Source: Thalassia testudinum
Lineage: Eukaryota; Streptophyta; Magnoliopsida; Alismatales; Hydrocharitaceae
Length of the DNA: 64,000 nt
Direction of reading: 5' to 3'
NCBI GenBank assembly: GCA_037157565.1
Contig: JAZHRO010000036.1
Span: 132,626,001 to 132,690,000, forward strand
Shown here: positions 1 through 11,881 of the stretch, in pieces
How the letters are laid out: each line of letters opens with the position of its first letter
Position numbering within the stretch: position 1 is the stretch's first letter
Notes under the pieces: model-generated
Databases searched by the model: none
What the model was told of the DNA's origin: nothing
What the model saw: only the letters and a program-made list of their open reading frames with translations
Made by a program: the position numbers and the translations under genes

Positions 1-1020
1 TTTTCTGAAAGAATGCCTATTCACAAAAAAGGATCTCTCCAATCAATCATGTCCATCTTTCCATATTTGTATCTGCCGTTAGTCAATCATTCATTTAGAA
101 CATTTTATTTTAATTGCCTGAAGTCAGCATGCATTCTACCATGACTTTCTTCAGTAATAAAGTGTATTTTTCCTTTTGAGAGGTTCCTATTCATCGGTGA
201 TGCATTTAGCAAGTTACTTTGATTTTTTATTTGCTGCATTTTAGTGAGTACATAAATGTAAGTTTTAAGTAAAAGTACAAAATAATTATTTAAAATTTAT
301 CTTATTTTTAACTATTTGAAATTCAAAACGACCATTTGAACATTTGTACCTATCAAGTACTCACTATGAATTGACCGACCAATTGAATACTGCATACTGT
401 TTTTCTGAACATTGAACACGTACTTTGCTTTTGGTCCCCAGTTATCCCTTCTTTCTTTTGAAAGTGAACATCTCCTTGGCTAATTGCTCAAGTTGAATCT
501 TTTCCCCAACATCTAAATTTACTTACCAATTAGAACTCCTCTCCATTGGACATCCTGTCTGACTTCCTATCACCCAATGCTCCAAACAAGACCCTCACGA
601 AGACACCCTCCATGAGACATCGTCAACATCCTGCTAATAGTTTCCAACATGATTCAATCCATGCCATCTTTCATACCAACATGACTCAATGTATGCCATT
701 TTTCATCTATGAATGCTACCATTCTCCATGTCTACATGATGGATCCAAAGGAACTGAAGAGCAGCCTGCACCACCTCTCTGATCAATGCCACTTCTCAAT
801 CCACAGAAAGTACCAAAGGTAAAATGACCGCAGACCAACCATCACCAGCAATCACTTGTGAAATAAGAGCATGGTTACGGCCAAAGACACAAACACCTAT
901 GATCACCTAAGTATCCCTTTGAAAGATATGGAGCACAACTTTAAACACATGAACACTAGAAGTTCATTACACAAGAAATAATAAAATAGAGTGATAAGTT
1001 CAAGTTATAATAATAATAAT

Positions 1021-1051
<31 letters not shown>

Positions 1052-1096
1052 TATGCATTATAGGTCCGCTTCAATGAAAGAAGCAAAATATCACCT
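1..1096. other. AT-rich intergenic flank, no gene recognised
   Basis: This stretch is AT-rich and every reading frame is short; no conserved domain was recognised on either strand. It is the left flank of the Tat retrotransposon. The right flank of that element is a copia LTR, so part of this stretch near 1060-1096 may be the other half of that LTR, but I could not align it by eye. Confidence 0.6.
1006..1052. repeat. Compound trinucleotide microsatellite (AAT)n-(ATC)n
   Basis: About six AAT/ATA units run directly into about ten ATC units. It lies 50 bp left of the Tat element. Perfect units suggest a length-variable locus. Confidence 0.95.
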
Positions 1097-1101
1097 CCTC
1101 A

Positions 1102-1752
1102 TGAGGAGCATAAAATGCCCTTAAACCTGAAACCCCGCAATAGACCCGAAAAGAAGGATCCGACCCAGAGAAGCTTAGATACAGGCGGGTTTGGAGACCC
1201 AACCTACCTACATCCAAGAGAACCTCTTGCGCAGACGGATCTGGCAATCCAAATGGCCTACATACAAGCAAGCGAGGCACAGCCGGACCCAGAAGACCCT
1301 ATCCGTTGGAGGTTCGACGAAAGTATAACTTGTGCCTCCAATAAATGCTGACAATGGCAACCACCATTAATAACCTAGTAGCATATCTACTCAGAAAATC
1401 TTGCTAGAAGTACAATCCGCTCAAGAGATCCTGTTAGGAGCCCAAGCACGATCCGCTCAGAAGATATTACAGAGACCCTCATCCTAGTACTATAAATAGG
1501 TGGGAAGAACTCAAGTCCTCCTCGAAGCAATCCAAGAGAAATCAAAAGCTTGTATACTCTATAACCTTGCAAAATTCTAGTGCATAGTTAGGAGATCCAT
1601 CCTCCCCCCAGACATACACCCCTTGCGGTGGAACTGAGTAATCAACCCGTGTGCCATTTGTGAGATTGCTTTGATCTCTCGATCGAACCTCCCATTCTAG
1701 GAGTCCGATCACTTCTTGAGTCGGACGCTCCGCATCCTCGGGATGCCGGTCA
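1102..1752 (+). repeat. 5' LTR of the Tat element
   Basis: Aligns along its length with 11221-11881. A TATAAATA box at 1491-1498 is conserved in the other LTR at 11620-11627, so transcription probably starts near 1520. The 3' boundary is set by the point where the two copies stop matching. Confidence 0.92.
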
Positions 1753-1775
1753 ATTGAAGCCATCTGTGGAAAATG
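1753..1775 (+). promoter_or_regulatory. Decayed primer binding site region of the Tat element
   Basis: The bases after the LTR contain a form of TGGCGCCGTCTGTGGGAA in which CpG sites have decayed (GAAGCCATCTGTGGAAAA is seen). Many plant Tat elements have such a site directly after the LTR. The match is partial, and its position supports the LTR boundary. Confidence 0.5.
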
Positions 1776-1817
1776 ATTGTCGATTGATAACGTTTCCTAC
1801 CTCTCGAAGTCCTCACG

Positions 1818-3690
1818 ATGGCTCCTACGAGTCGCAACTCCTCCTGCGCTGACCCTGAGAAAGCACCGGATCGGGCTAAGTTGAGCATATCGGTGTCCAA
1901 GCGACGCCATCCACCAACCGAGCCAAGCAAGGAGAAGCAAGGAGTCCCTGCTCAACCGTCGGAGGACCACGAGCGCGACCTCCTCCACGAGCTACAGGTG
2001 AGGGAAGAGTAGTTTCAGGCCAAACTGATGGCTCTCAGGGTTGAGGAAATCTCGGTCACAGAGAAGCTCCTGGAGATCAGACAGATCCAAGAGCTCAGTC
2101 CACTCCCACAAGGGGAGACCCACCAACCCAACCCTAACGACAAGCAGCTGAGGTGACGTTGCAAGGTAGAGGACAAAAACGCCCACCTACGCGAACAACT
2201 CGAACGACTAAAACGCGAGTTTAGTAACTAGAGAGGCGAAGTCCCCCCTAACCCACCAAAGGCTCCTCGCCCACCTACCTCGAAGGAGATCTCGAGGGCT
2301 CAAACCCTTGCAACCGGCAGCGAGGGATTGATCCCTAAGATCGTCCGCCAGGTTACCTAGGCTATGAGGGGCATCCACCCCGGGCCTATGTCACCACCTA
2401 CCCCTTCACTGAGGAGGTGATGATAGCCTCCCTACCCGAGAGATTCAAGCAACCTATCATGGCTCCATATGACGGGACGATGGACCCCAACAGCTTTGTT
2501 GGGAGTTACCACCAGATGATACTGGTGCACGACTGCCCCAACAGAGTACTCTGCAAAGTATTCCCATCCTATCTGTTTGGCATGGCCCATGAATGGTTCA
2601 ACGAACTACCGACTGAGTAGATCGCCTGCTTCCAAGAACTGGCCGACAAGTTCTGCCAGTACTTCACTGGACAGCAGAGGGTTAAAGATTAACCCCAAAA
2701 GGCTGTCAAAAGTTCGACAGCGGAGGAGTGAGTCCTTCAGTCGTACCTAGACTAGTTTAAGGCCCAATACTTCAAGTGCAAGCAACCTCACAATGCCATC
2801 GCCATCCAATACTTCAAGTCATGACTCCTAACTCAGAGGTTTTGGTATAACATCAACGACTTCCAGCTCAGAGACATGGCGGAGCTCTGAGACCAGGCCA
2901 CGAGGTTCGCAAAACAAGATGACTCTTTCCGCTCCCGCAACCGACTGGCCGAGGGATCTGAAGAAGACGCCAACCCAACCCGAGAGAGGCGGGCTCCAGG
3001 CAACTCCGCCCCCAACTCCATCCGCGGAAGCGACCGCTTCAATAAGTGCAAGGCCAACTTCGCAGAGCAGAGGAACGATCAGCCTAACAAAAGCCAGAAC
3101 AATGGACCCCGCTAAACCAAGCGGGAGTATTTCGAAGAATACACTCCCCTAGCCGTGAACCAAGTGGACGTGTTAGTGGAAGTATAGCCTACGGACAAGG
3201 ACCTGCTACCCTCGCCTAAGCCAATGAAGAGGAAGGCAGACACCGAGCCTTACTGTAAGTATCACAAGGCTGAGGGCCATGTCATCGAAGGCTACCGCGA
3301 CCTGCACGACCAAATAGAATCCCAGATCTGGCTTGGGAACCTGGCCTACTTCGTTAGGTGAAACAAAGGCCAGGATAAAGGCAAGGGGCCCATGGAAGGC
3401 CCGGAAGATTACCACAAGGAGAGGCTCCAACACCTTTGTGGAATCAACATGGTACTCACTAAGGCCCATGAGCCTTACCACAGCTCGCCTACTCGAGCAG
3501 GAGATATCCCCCTTGCTCCTGCCAACTGAGTACCATTGCCAGGTCCTAGTAGCCATACCTAGGCACCTCAATATGATCACCACCCCCCCTTGCAAGTGCG
3601 GAGGTCGAGGTCATTTTTAGCGTCAACACTGCCCTAAGCGGACCATCCAGCCCCTCCAGGAAGCCGACCCTTAGCACTTTCCCCACCCTT
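1818..3690 (+). pseudogene. gag: gag of the Tat element, broken by stops and frameshifts
   Basis: The first ATG (1818) lies about 65 bp after the LTR and opens a charged N-terminal segment. The capsid-type Retrotrans_gag domain is read at 2417-2830: a PYDGTMDP motif, then FVGSYHQ and AHEWFNELP, typical of plant gypsy Gag. At about 3250-3310 there is a Cys-His motif (YCKYHKAEGH, then a Tyr-rich stretch) that resembles the degenerate zinc knuckle of this lineage, with the third Cys replaced. At least six in-frame stops and several frame changes separate these parts, so no intact Gag can be made. Gag would coat the RNA and form the virus-like particle. Confidence 0.85.
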
Positions 3691-3765
3691 TAGTGAGGCG
3701 AGAGAAGCCCCGTCAAGCAGGTGGCCTCACCACTGTTCGCCTCTCTCCCCAACCCGAAGGAATAC

Positions 3766-4110
3766 ACTAACCAACTGCAGGCAACACTCTTGTTGGCCGG
3801 GCAATAGCAACCCCAACTCCTTGTCGACGAGGGAAGCGCCGCAAATGTCCTCTTCCTCAAAACCCTACGCCAGCTGGGTTTCACGAAAGAGAACCTAGCC
3901 CCTTTGGTTCACCCGATGGTCAGGTTCGACAACCACAAAATAATGCCGAAGGGAGAAATCAGCCTCCCCTTGTCCGTCTGCGACAGAAACATGCACCTCA
4001 ACCGCATGGCCACATTCGTAGTGGCCGAGTTGACAGAAGCTTTCAACGACATCCTTGGCCGTCCCACCACCCAGGCCTTCTGGCTAATCCCCTCCTCTTA
4101 CTTCTAATTC
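3766..4110 (+). pseudogene. Aspartic protease domain of the Tat element
   Basis: A single frame reads LLVDEGSAANVLF at about 3815-3855, followed by RFDNHKIMPKG and FNDILGRPT. This is the retropepsin fold of plant gypsy elements, where the first motif is normally D-T/S/G-G-S. Here the second position is Glu, which should impair catalysis. One stop lies just before the motif. The protease would cut the Gag-Pol precursor. Confidence 0.85.
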
Positions 4111-4439
4111 GTACTTTTCCGGTCCCCACGCATAGTGGGAATAGTGCACGGGGATTAGTCGACCGGGCGAGAGCTCCTCCAAATCAAGCTGGAGCGGCCT
4201 CTGGAACCACAGGCCCCCAAGTCAAGAACATGGGGGAAGAAAAGAAACCAAGTCCAAGACATCCAGCAGGAAACCACCCCTGGTGATCAGCCGACGATTT
4301 CAGGGTTACAGCCGGGCTCGTTAGCCATGGCTATACAGATGTATCCCGACGATGCTACCAAGCTCATCCGAGTCAGAGCGGACCTTGCACCCTCCGAAAT
4401 GCAAGAGCTACTACTACTACTTCAGCCCAACACGGGCAT

Positions 4440-5250
4440 ATTCACTTAGTCTGCCAACAACCTGCCCGGGGTAGATCCGTCCCTGATTCAGCACCACCTG
4501 AAATTTCAGGCGGGCACCCCGCAGTTAAGCAAGCACGCCGGCACAAGTCAGCCGAGCAATGGCAGGCAGCCAAGGCAGAGATACAAAAGCTCTTGGAGGC
4601 GAGATTCATTTAATAATCCTTGTACCCGACATGGCTCTCGAATGTCGTAATGGTGAAGGCCAACGGCCAGTGGCACATGTGCGTCGACTTCACCAACTTG
4701 AAGGAAGCCTGCCCAAAGGACAAATTTCCCTTGTCGAGGGTGGACTCCTGTAGCGGACAATCCCACATGTACTTCCTAGACGCCTATAGTGGGTACCACC
4801 AGATCAACCACACCCCAGCTGACAAGCCTCTCACCTCCTTCATTACAGACAGGGGCCTGTTCCAATATAAAGTCATGTCCTTCGGCCTAAAAAATACTAG
4901 GGCCACATACCAGCACCTTGTAAACATGATTTTCGCAAAAATAATGGAAAAATCATTTGAGGTATATATTGATAATATGCTCGTGGAGGGATCGAACTTC
5001 CCACGACACCTAGAGTACTTGGCTGAGGTGTTTCAAATTCTAAGGAACACCCACCTCCGCTTAAGCCCCAACAAGTGCACCTTTGGGGTCTCGGTCGATA
5101 GGTTTCTCCTAGTCTCTAGGTGGGGAATCGAAGCCAACTCGAAAAAAATTCAAGCGATTGAAGACCTGCAGCCACTAAGCATACTGAAAGGGTTGCAGTC
5201 GTTGGTCAGCAAAATCGCCTCCTTAGGCCGATTCTTATCCCGATCTTCCG
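4440..5250 (+). pseudogene. Reverse transcriptase domain of the Tat element
   Basis: The N-terminal part (PGVDPSLIQHHLKF) is in another frame from the main part (4620-5282). The main part shows YPTWLSNVV, MCVDFTNLKEACPKDKFPL, FLDAYSGYHQI, MSFGLKN and the polymerase site. The usual Y-I-D-D reads YIDN at 4965-4976, so one catalytic Asp is replaced by Asn through a G-to-A change. The enzyme would therefore be inactive even without the frameshifts. Family assignment to plant gypsy Tat is firm. Confidence 0.93.
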
Positions 5251-5254
5251 ACAT

Positions 5255-6286
5255 ATGCCTACTATGCCACCCAAGTGCATAAAAAAGGACAAAGGCTACA
5301 ATGTCGCCCACTGGACTCACCACTGCCAGAAGGCTCTAGAGGAAGTCAAGAGTGCACTCCGAAGTCCCTCCATCCTAACAGCTCCCCAGCTCGGGGAAGT
5401 TCTCTCCCTGTATTTAGCCGCCTCCGCCTCGACCGTCAACGCCGTCCTAGTCAACGATCGGGTCGAAGTTCAATGGCCCGTATACTTCGTCAGCAAAACC
5501 TATCAAGGTGCGGAAGCCAAGTACACAATCATCGAGAAATTAGGGCTAACCCTCGTTACCGCTGCACGGAAGCTATGCCCATACTTCCAAGCCCACACAA
5601 TAACGATCCTATTAGACTACTCCCTCCGACGAATGCTACACAAGCCCACAAGGTCAGCACAACATATTAGATGGGCTATGGGGCTAGCCGAATTTGACGT
5701 CAAGTACCAGCCACGCAGGGCAATAAAGGCACAGGTCTTAGCAAACTTCGTTGCCAAATTCACTGATCCTGATGCCTCCCTCTCACTCCCCTGGCGACTA
5801 TACGTCGACAGCTTGTCCATGACAACGGGGTCTGGGGTCGAGATAGCCTTAACTGTCCCAGACGGCGCTACTCATAAGTACGCCATAAAATTGAACTTTC
5901 CTGCACCCAATGACCAAACGGAATACAAAGCCATAATGGAAGGCATTGGGGTAGCAAAATCCATGGGGATCGCCTCGCTCGAGGTTCACACAGACTCCTA
6001 GCTAGTCGCCAACCAAATAAACGGTGAATACCAGGCTCGGGATCCAAACATGATGCTATACGTCGACAATGTCAAGGAATTGGCGGATTTCAAAACCGTC
6101 TCCATCAAGCAGGTACCCCGAGCGGACAACCCCTTAGCAGACACGTTGGCTAAACTCGCCTACGCCATCCCTCACGGACAAGACGAGGACATCTGCCTTC
6201 AGACTCTGAAAGAGCCAACTGTTATCGCTCCCAGAACACTCGTGATAAAGTCATCCACCTCCTGGATGACACCTATTGTTACTTGA
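5255..6286 (+). pseudogene. Dual RNase H region of the Tat element
   Basis: The first part (to about 5760) is the gypsy RNase H: LYLAASASTVNAVLV, WPVYFVSKTYQGAEAKYT and EFDVKYQPRRAIKAQVLANFVA. A second RNase H follows directly: LYVDSLSMTTGSGVEIAL, TEYKAIMEGI, VHTDS and a C-terminal ADNPLADTLAKLA segment after a stop at about 6000. Acidic residues of the second domain (D of YVDS, E of TEYKA, D of HTDS) are visible. Two consecutive RNase H modules define the Tat branch of Ty3/gypsy. The 248-codon open segment is the longest intact stretch in this element. Confidence 0.9.
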
Positions 6287-6299
6287 GCTTTGGCGAGCT

Positions 6300-7490
6300 A
6301 CCCCCGAGAGAACCCCGACCAGGGCCTTCCGCCTCAAGGCCGCCAGGTACACCTTAATAGAAGAGCAGTTGTACAAGCGGAGGTATTCCATCCCCTGCTA
6401 CGTTGTCTAACTCAGGATGAGGCAACCTAAGCCCTACAGGAAGCCCACAAAGGCGCTTACGGAAATCACGAAGGGTACAAAGCACTCCTCGCCAGGCTAT
6501 TCCAGGCGGGCTACTTCTGGCCCCAAATAAAGCAACATTGTAAAGCGTTTGTATGCAAGAGCGACAAATGCCAACAGTCCACCACCCTGCACCACTTGTC
6601 GCCTGGAAAGCTAGTACCCATCATTTTCCTCATCCCCTTTGCAAAGTGGGGCATGGATTTCGTCAATCCCTTCCCACCAGGACCGGCTCAGAAACGGTTC
6701 ATCTTAGTAGCTATCAACTACTTTTCTAAATGTATCGAAGCTGAGGCCATGGCCAACCCCACAGTCGACAGAGTCATCCTTCATCCATAAGAGCATCATA
6801 GCTCGATACGGGATACCCCACTACATAGTCACAGACAACGGAACCCAGTTCACTTGCAAAACATTTAAAGAATTTTATACTAGCTGGGATATCCATCTGT
6901 GCTTTATGTCAATGGGTCATCCCCAGGCAAACGGACAAGTCGAAGTAACCAACCGCACCATTATCTCAGCGCTCAAACGCCGACTAGATTCAGCCAAAGG
7001 AAGATGGGTGGAGGAACTTCCAAACGTTCTTTAGGGATATAGGACTTACTAGATGACTTCCACAAGCCACACACCATTCAGCTTGATATATAGCACAGAA
7101 GCCCGACTACCCATCAAAACAGTCCTCCCCAGCTACAGAACGCAACTTTATGACCCGACCACCAACAATGATCAAGTCCATCTATCCCTAGACCTCCTAG
7201 ACGAGCTAAGGAACGAAGCCTCTAAGATGGCCCTCAAGTGTAAAGAAGTTACAGCCGCTTCACACAATAAGCGTGTCAAGACGCAGAAGTTCTCTCAAGG
7301 AGGCCTGGTTCTACGTAAGTGCAAAGTCTCCATGCCGACCCAATCAGGCGGGAAGCTAGACCCATCATGGGAAGGGCCTTACAAGATTCGTAAAGACAGC
7401 TTGAGCGACTTCTATGGATTACAAGCCCTAGATGGTAGGGATATCCCCCGCACTTGGCATACGAGCAACTTACGAATGTATCATATATAA
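6300..7490 (+). pseudogene. Integrase of the Tat element
   Basis: The zinc-binding part shows a His pair in AHKGAYGNHEG (about 6440) and a Cys pair at 6554-6571 (CKSDKC). The catalytic core keeps all three acidic residues: D in WGMDFV (about 6656), D in TDNGTQF (6834-6836) and E in GQVEVTNRT (6942-6944). They sit in different frames because of a stop near 6788 and later changes. The C-terminal part (7053-7490) reads LRKCKVSMP, DPSWEGPYKI and TSNLRMYHI, the usual end of Tat Pol. It would insert the cDNA into the genome. Confidence 0.9.
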
Positions 7491-7623
7491 ATGCCCATAA
7501 GCAATAAAAAAAAAGGATTCTTTCTTTCATTTCAACAACTTCGTCTGGAACATCCCTCAAAAAAAAAAAAAAACAGAGAAGAGGAGACAGCAAAGGCGAT
7601 AAGGCAAACATTGCCGGAGGACT

Positions 7624-10080
7624 CTACTCCCACGGCTCAAACATATCCCAACCGGCTGCAGGCAAAAGGTAGAGCAGACTAGCAACCCCAACCGGGCCGG
7701 TGACCTCTGCCGAGCTCGCCCCCTCGACAACTGGCCGCGCTGCCTCCTCAGTCGTTTGGGCCACCCCATTGTCAGGCGCCCAATCCGCAGGTGATTCTGC
7801 ACACCTGTCGTCAGCAATAAGACCAGCTCCCTTGAGGCGGTCATATTCTAACATCAATAGGTCAATCAACCAGCTGCACAGCTCCTCCACAGAGACTTGC
7901 TTCCCCTCTAAAGGGCCTAGATGGAAGTAAAAGTCTACTTCCCAATCTCCCGCACAAGCTCCTCCCGGATCAGTCCCATCGACGAGTCCCTTACATAGAA
8001 GTCCATAACCACTTCGGCGTTCAGCTTCAGCCCTTCCGCCTCCTCTGCGAGTTCCTCTATCCCCTCTAATTCCGCCACCCGCAAGCCCCGCTCTGACGCA
8101 AGCTCTCCTGAGCTTTGACAATGTCGGCCTTTAGCCTTTCCACGTCCGCTTCCACCATCTTTAGACTTGCTCGCATGGAGTCAAGTTTATCGATCGACGC
8201 ACCCAGGCGAACGCGCTCCTCCTCGAGAGCCCTCTCGTACCCCTCCATGAAGGAAGAGTGCTCAACTTTAAGCACTTGCACCTCCTCCTTTAAGGAGGCG
8301 ACCTTGGCCTAGGTAGCCAAGAGACACTCAGACAGGTCCCCCAGAGCTACTAGATGGGTGCGATGCCCCCTCATGAGCTTTTCCTCCAACTCCTCACCAG
8401 CAGTAGAAACCCTCCGCAACCGAGAGCAAGCCTCCTTCAACTCCCCCTCCAGCCAGCCCATATGGTGGCCGCCTTTTGCTGGGAGCGGAGCCTTCGCTCT
8501 GCCTCTTCCGTCGCCTTCTCTGCCTTCTCTTGCGCAATAACGGCCTCCACCACTTGCCGAAGCAATTGCCGATGCTCCGCTTTGACCGTTACGGCCCACT
8601 GAGCAACCAAGTCTGCTGCGTTGCTCGGACCAGTAGGTCCAGGAAGGTCCAACGGAGCACCGCCACGCAAAATGTAGCGCAACCCAAGCATCTTCGCCTG
8701 AAAACCACCAGTGCATCAAATTACATGTAGCTCTAGCCAAGAAAAATAAGAAAGAAACACAGGCCTCACGAGCTTACCGCGCGCATACAATAAAAGAACA
8801 TGTGGTTCCAATCCATGCTGCGAAGCCCAGAAATGGCCCAAGACATGGCATCATGCAAGTGCCTTAGCACCTGCCTCTCCAAGTCGGGGGCCCCGCTAAA
8901 CGTTCCCGGCTGAACAAGCACCCCAAGCCCAGGTCCGAATCCCCCAGAAGCACCCTCCAGCACGGACCCAACGATGGGCCCAACGGTGCGGCCAATCATC
9001 CCCGAGCCCCCCCGCCCAGAGGGGTCCACCAAAACCCGGGCACCGATAGAGCTTCGCCAAGAGTAGAGCTGGTCAAAAACGTCGCCTGCACTAGCTGCCT
9101 CTCAGGCTAGTAAAGAAAAGGCCCCCGACGAAGTCGGTGGAACAGCAAAACCGGAGGCACCCTCTAAACGAACTATCTCCAGAGGTGCCTCCGAGGGAGT
9201 CACCGAGGGAGATCACCTCAAGCGGCTCAGACTGCGCCAAGGGAACAGAGGGCGCACCCTCCCCCTTGGCTTCGTTAGGGCCCCGCGGAGAGGATGTCAC
9301 TGACTCCTCCCGCAGAGGCTCCGCATGGCAACCCTTCTTCGCCCACCTTAAGGGGACCTCCGGCTCCTTCGCAACCCCCTCGAGCTCCTCCGTTCACTTC
9401 AACCCCTGCCAATGAGTAGATTCACTCCCCTCCCATTGCTCTGCAGGCCTTTCCTCGCCTTGTTACAACTCGCGACGGGTGATGATGCCACTTCGACGCT
9501 TGGGCGTGACCAGCCGAACAAACCGCTCGAAAGCTGCAACCAGGGATACCGGATTAATAACGGGCAGGTGCAAGGTACGATACGAAAGCTACTCTCTACC
9601 TCCCCCCACTTACATGGTGTCGGCAACTCGTCCGCCACCCATGACAATACCTCCCGAACGTCCTTCCGCCTAAGCTTCGACCGAGCGATCGAACCAAACT
9701 TAATCAACTTCTCCACATCCGCCTGCATAGACAAGTCAAGATCCTCAGCTTGGGGTGGTTGGTCTTCAGGCGGACCTTGCCAAGTACAGGAGACTCCGAG
9801 GGCTTCAAGATTGAAGAGAAAAAATAAATGGTGGTCCTTCCCTTTCAAACTATCGGGGAGGTCCACTATCTAATATCTGGTTTGCCAGCTATACAGCGTA
9901 TAAGTGCCGGAAGGAGGCCTCCCCTTTTTCACCTTCAAGGGCATCAGCCCAAAAAGTAGGCGAAACAAAACAAAGCGAGCAACAATCCTCATGAAAGCAA
10001 GGAGCGATAAAGGCGTTCAGCACCAACCAACAATTAAGGTTGAGCTGCGAAAGGCAAAGCAATAAAAGCAAAGGACACAA
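7624..10080 (-). pseudogene. Antisense accessory gene of the Tat element (Transposase_28-like, coiled coil)
   Basis: Between integrase and the 3' LTR the coding signal switches to the minus strand. Reading from about 10080 down, the N-terminal part resembles the plant domain named putative gypsy-type transposon (Pfam Transposase_28): a TFWADALEGEKGEASFRHLY stretch, then KDHHLFFLFNLEA and EVLSWVADE near 9870-9600. The middle (8740-8070) is rich in Ala, Glu, Arg and Leu and looks like a long coiled coil. The C-terminal end near 7880-7830 has LLMLEYDRLKGAGLI. Similar antisense genes are known in grass Tat elements such as Grande. Several frame changes break it. Its role is unknown; the family name does not prove transposase activity. 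Confidence 0.68.
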
Positions 10081-10774
10081 AGGAATTCAGGGACACCTAT
10101 AGACCATGCTCTATGGTATATTTGCATATGATAAACATGTCTTTCGACCCATATGAACACAGACAGGTCTTGGACCCACAAGCCTCAAACGACAACCCGC
10201 CAAGCCCGTACTCCCGCAAAAACGACAGATTAGCAGACCGACTACGAAAGTCCGATGAAAAACTGTACAATGACCTGGTCTCAACAAAGACTCCAGAAAA
10301 AGAAGCAATAGACTTACCCTTGCTTGCAAAACCTGACATGATGGCTTTTACTTTTAAGAGGTCCTGACACAGTGGTGCTCCGATGAAGGACGTCCCCTCA
10401 CACCACTCTGCCGAGAGTAAAGGCTCTCTGTGCAAACACTCTCCAAGGAAGGTGGGTCATTAACCATGACCCACCACCCCTATATATAGCCCCCATGGAG
10501 CACAGTTCCCCCTTGCGGGGCGCGCCATTCGAAAAAGCAAAATCCTGCCACATCTGGTGTGGATTCCAAATGAACCGCCAAAGGCGCAGAAAACCTCAAC
10601 TATCATTACGGGCATTTAATACCCCTGCACACATATCCGTTGCCATAAAAAAAGGGTCCCATCAATGGTCAGCACGTCACTTGAGGTCTTCACCTCATCA
10701 TAACGGTAATAAATGCATGTCTCTTCGGATAATGAGACACCATTTTGATCCCAGCATAACTGATCGTTACCCGC

Positions 10775-11010
10775 ATCAAAAGCAGGCGAACATGCCTCAA
10801 AATCGCCTCTTAACGCCGGTAACATGGCAGGCAGACGCACCTCAAAATCGTATCTTAAGGCCGGTGACATCGCAAGCAAACGCGCCTCAAAACCACCTCT
10901 TAAGGCCGAAGACATAACGGGCGAACGCACTTCAAAATCGCCTCTTAAGGACGGTGACATAGAGGGTGGACGTGCCTCAAAACCCCCTCTTAAGGCCAAT
11001 AAGCCTCATA
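10775..11010. repeat. 45-bp tandem repeat in the Tat 3' region
   Basis: Units start at 10795, 10840, 10885, 10930 and 10975, exactly 45 bp apart, each opening with CCTCAAAA or a close variant (CTTCAAAA at 10930) and containing CTCTTAAGG. A partial unit precedes the first. The units differ by several bases each. Such arrays in Tat 3' regions are known seeds of plant satellites. Confidence 0.95.
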
Positions 11011-11201
11011 ACCGTCTCCTAAAGCGGTGTCATAACAAGGCCATGCGTCCCATACAACTACGGGCCTTCACCCCAAAAAAATCCCGTTGTATATCAAATG
11101 CTCCCCCACTTGTATACACAGCCGGGGCAACATTTGAAGGCATCACCTACCGCGGAGTTTCTACTCCAGGTGTTGCTCTCTCAGCAAGCAGATGCTAGCA
11201 C

Positions 11202-11220
11202 GAGAGTAAGGGGCATATAA
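11202..11220 (+). promoter_or_regulatory. Polypurine tract of the Tat element
   Basis: A purine run (GAGAGTAAGGGG) lies just before the 3' LTR, with a short CATATAA between it and the TG start. It would prime plus-strand DNA synthesis. The gap suggests either decay or a slightly different boundary. Confidence 0.55.
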
Positions 11221-11881
11221 TGAGGAGCAAAAAATGCCCTCGAACCTGAAACCCCGCAATAGGCCCAACAAGAAGGATGCGGCCAAGAGAAGTTTGGATA
11301 CAGACGGGTTTAGAGACCCAGCCCGCATGCATCCAAGAGAACCACCTGCGCAGATGGATCTGGCAGTCCAACCGGCCTACATACAAGCAGGCGGGGCACA
11401 GCTGAACCCAGAAGGCCCTATCCGTCGGAGGTTCAACGAAAGTACAACATACCTATGACTCCAATAAATGCTGACAATAGCAGCCGCCATTAATAATCTG
11501 GCAGCGTATCTACTCAGAAAATATTGCTAGAAGTGCAATCCACTCAGGAGATCCTACTAGGAGCCCAAACCCGATCCCGATCCGCTCAAAAGATATTGTT
11601 GGGAGCCTCATCCCAGCACTATAAATAAGTGGGAAGGCACTCGAGTCCTCCCTCAAGCAATCCAAGAGAAATCGAGAGATTGTATACTCTGTAACCTTGC
11701 AAAATTCTAATACATAGTTGGGAGTTCCATCCTCCCCCCAGACTTACACCCATTGCAGTGGAACTGGGTAATCAACCTCTGCCATTTGTGAGATTGCTTT
11801 GATCCCTCGATCAGACCTCCCATTCTAGGGAGTCCGATCACTTCTTGAGTCCAACTCTCTGCATCCTTGGGGTGCCAATCA
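11221..11881 (+). repeat. 3' LTR of the Tat element
   Basis: Matches 1102-1752 with scattered, mostly transition differences and a few indels. It ends in TCA and is followed by cctcc, a near copy of the 5-mer before the 5' LTR. Confidence 0.92.

Larger units (their letters stand above)
1102..11881 (+). mobile_element. Full-length, inactive Tat-lineage Ty3/gypsy LTR retrotransposon
   Basis: The element is 10.78 kb with two LTRs of 651 and 661 bp that start TGAGGAGCA and end in TCA. The flanking 5-mers are cctca (1097-1101) and cctcc (11882-11886), a target duplication with one mismatch. Domain order on the plus strand is gag, protease, RT, RNase H, a second RNase H, integrase, which is gypsy order. 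The second RNase H after the first is the hallmark of the Tat lineage. A long 3' region holds an antisense gene and tandem repeats. Stop codons and frame changes break every coding domain, and I count 13 differences in the first 100 aligned LTR bases, so this is an old insertion. Confidence 0.93.

Noticed and set aside
3206..3595. 129-codon minus-strand frame in gag
   Set aside because: It is the complement of the Tat gag tail; no motif, and the plus strand carries the Cys-His signature.
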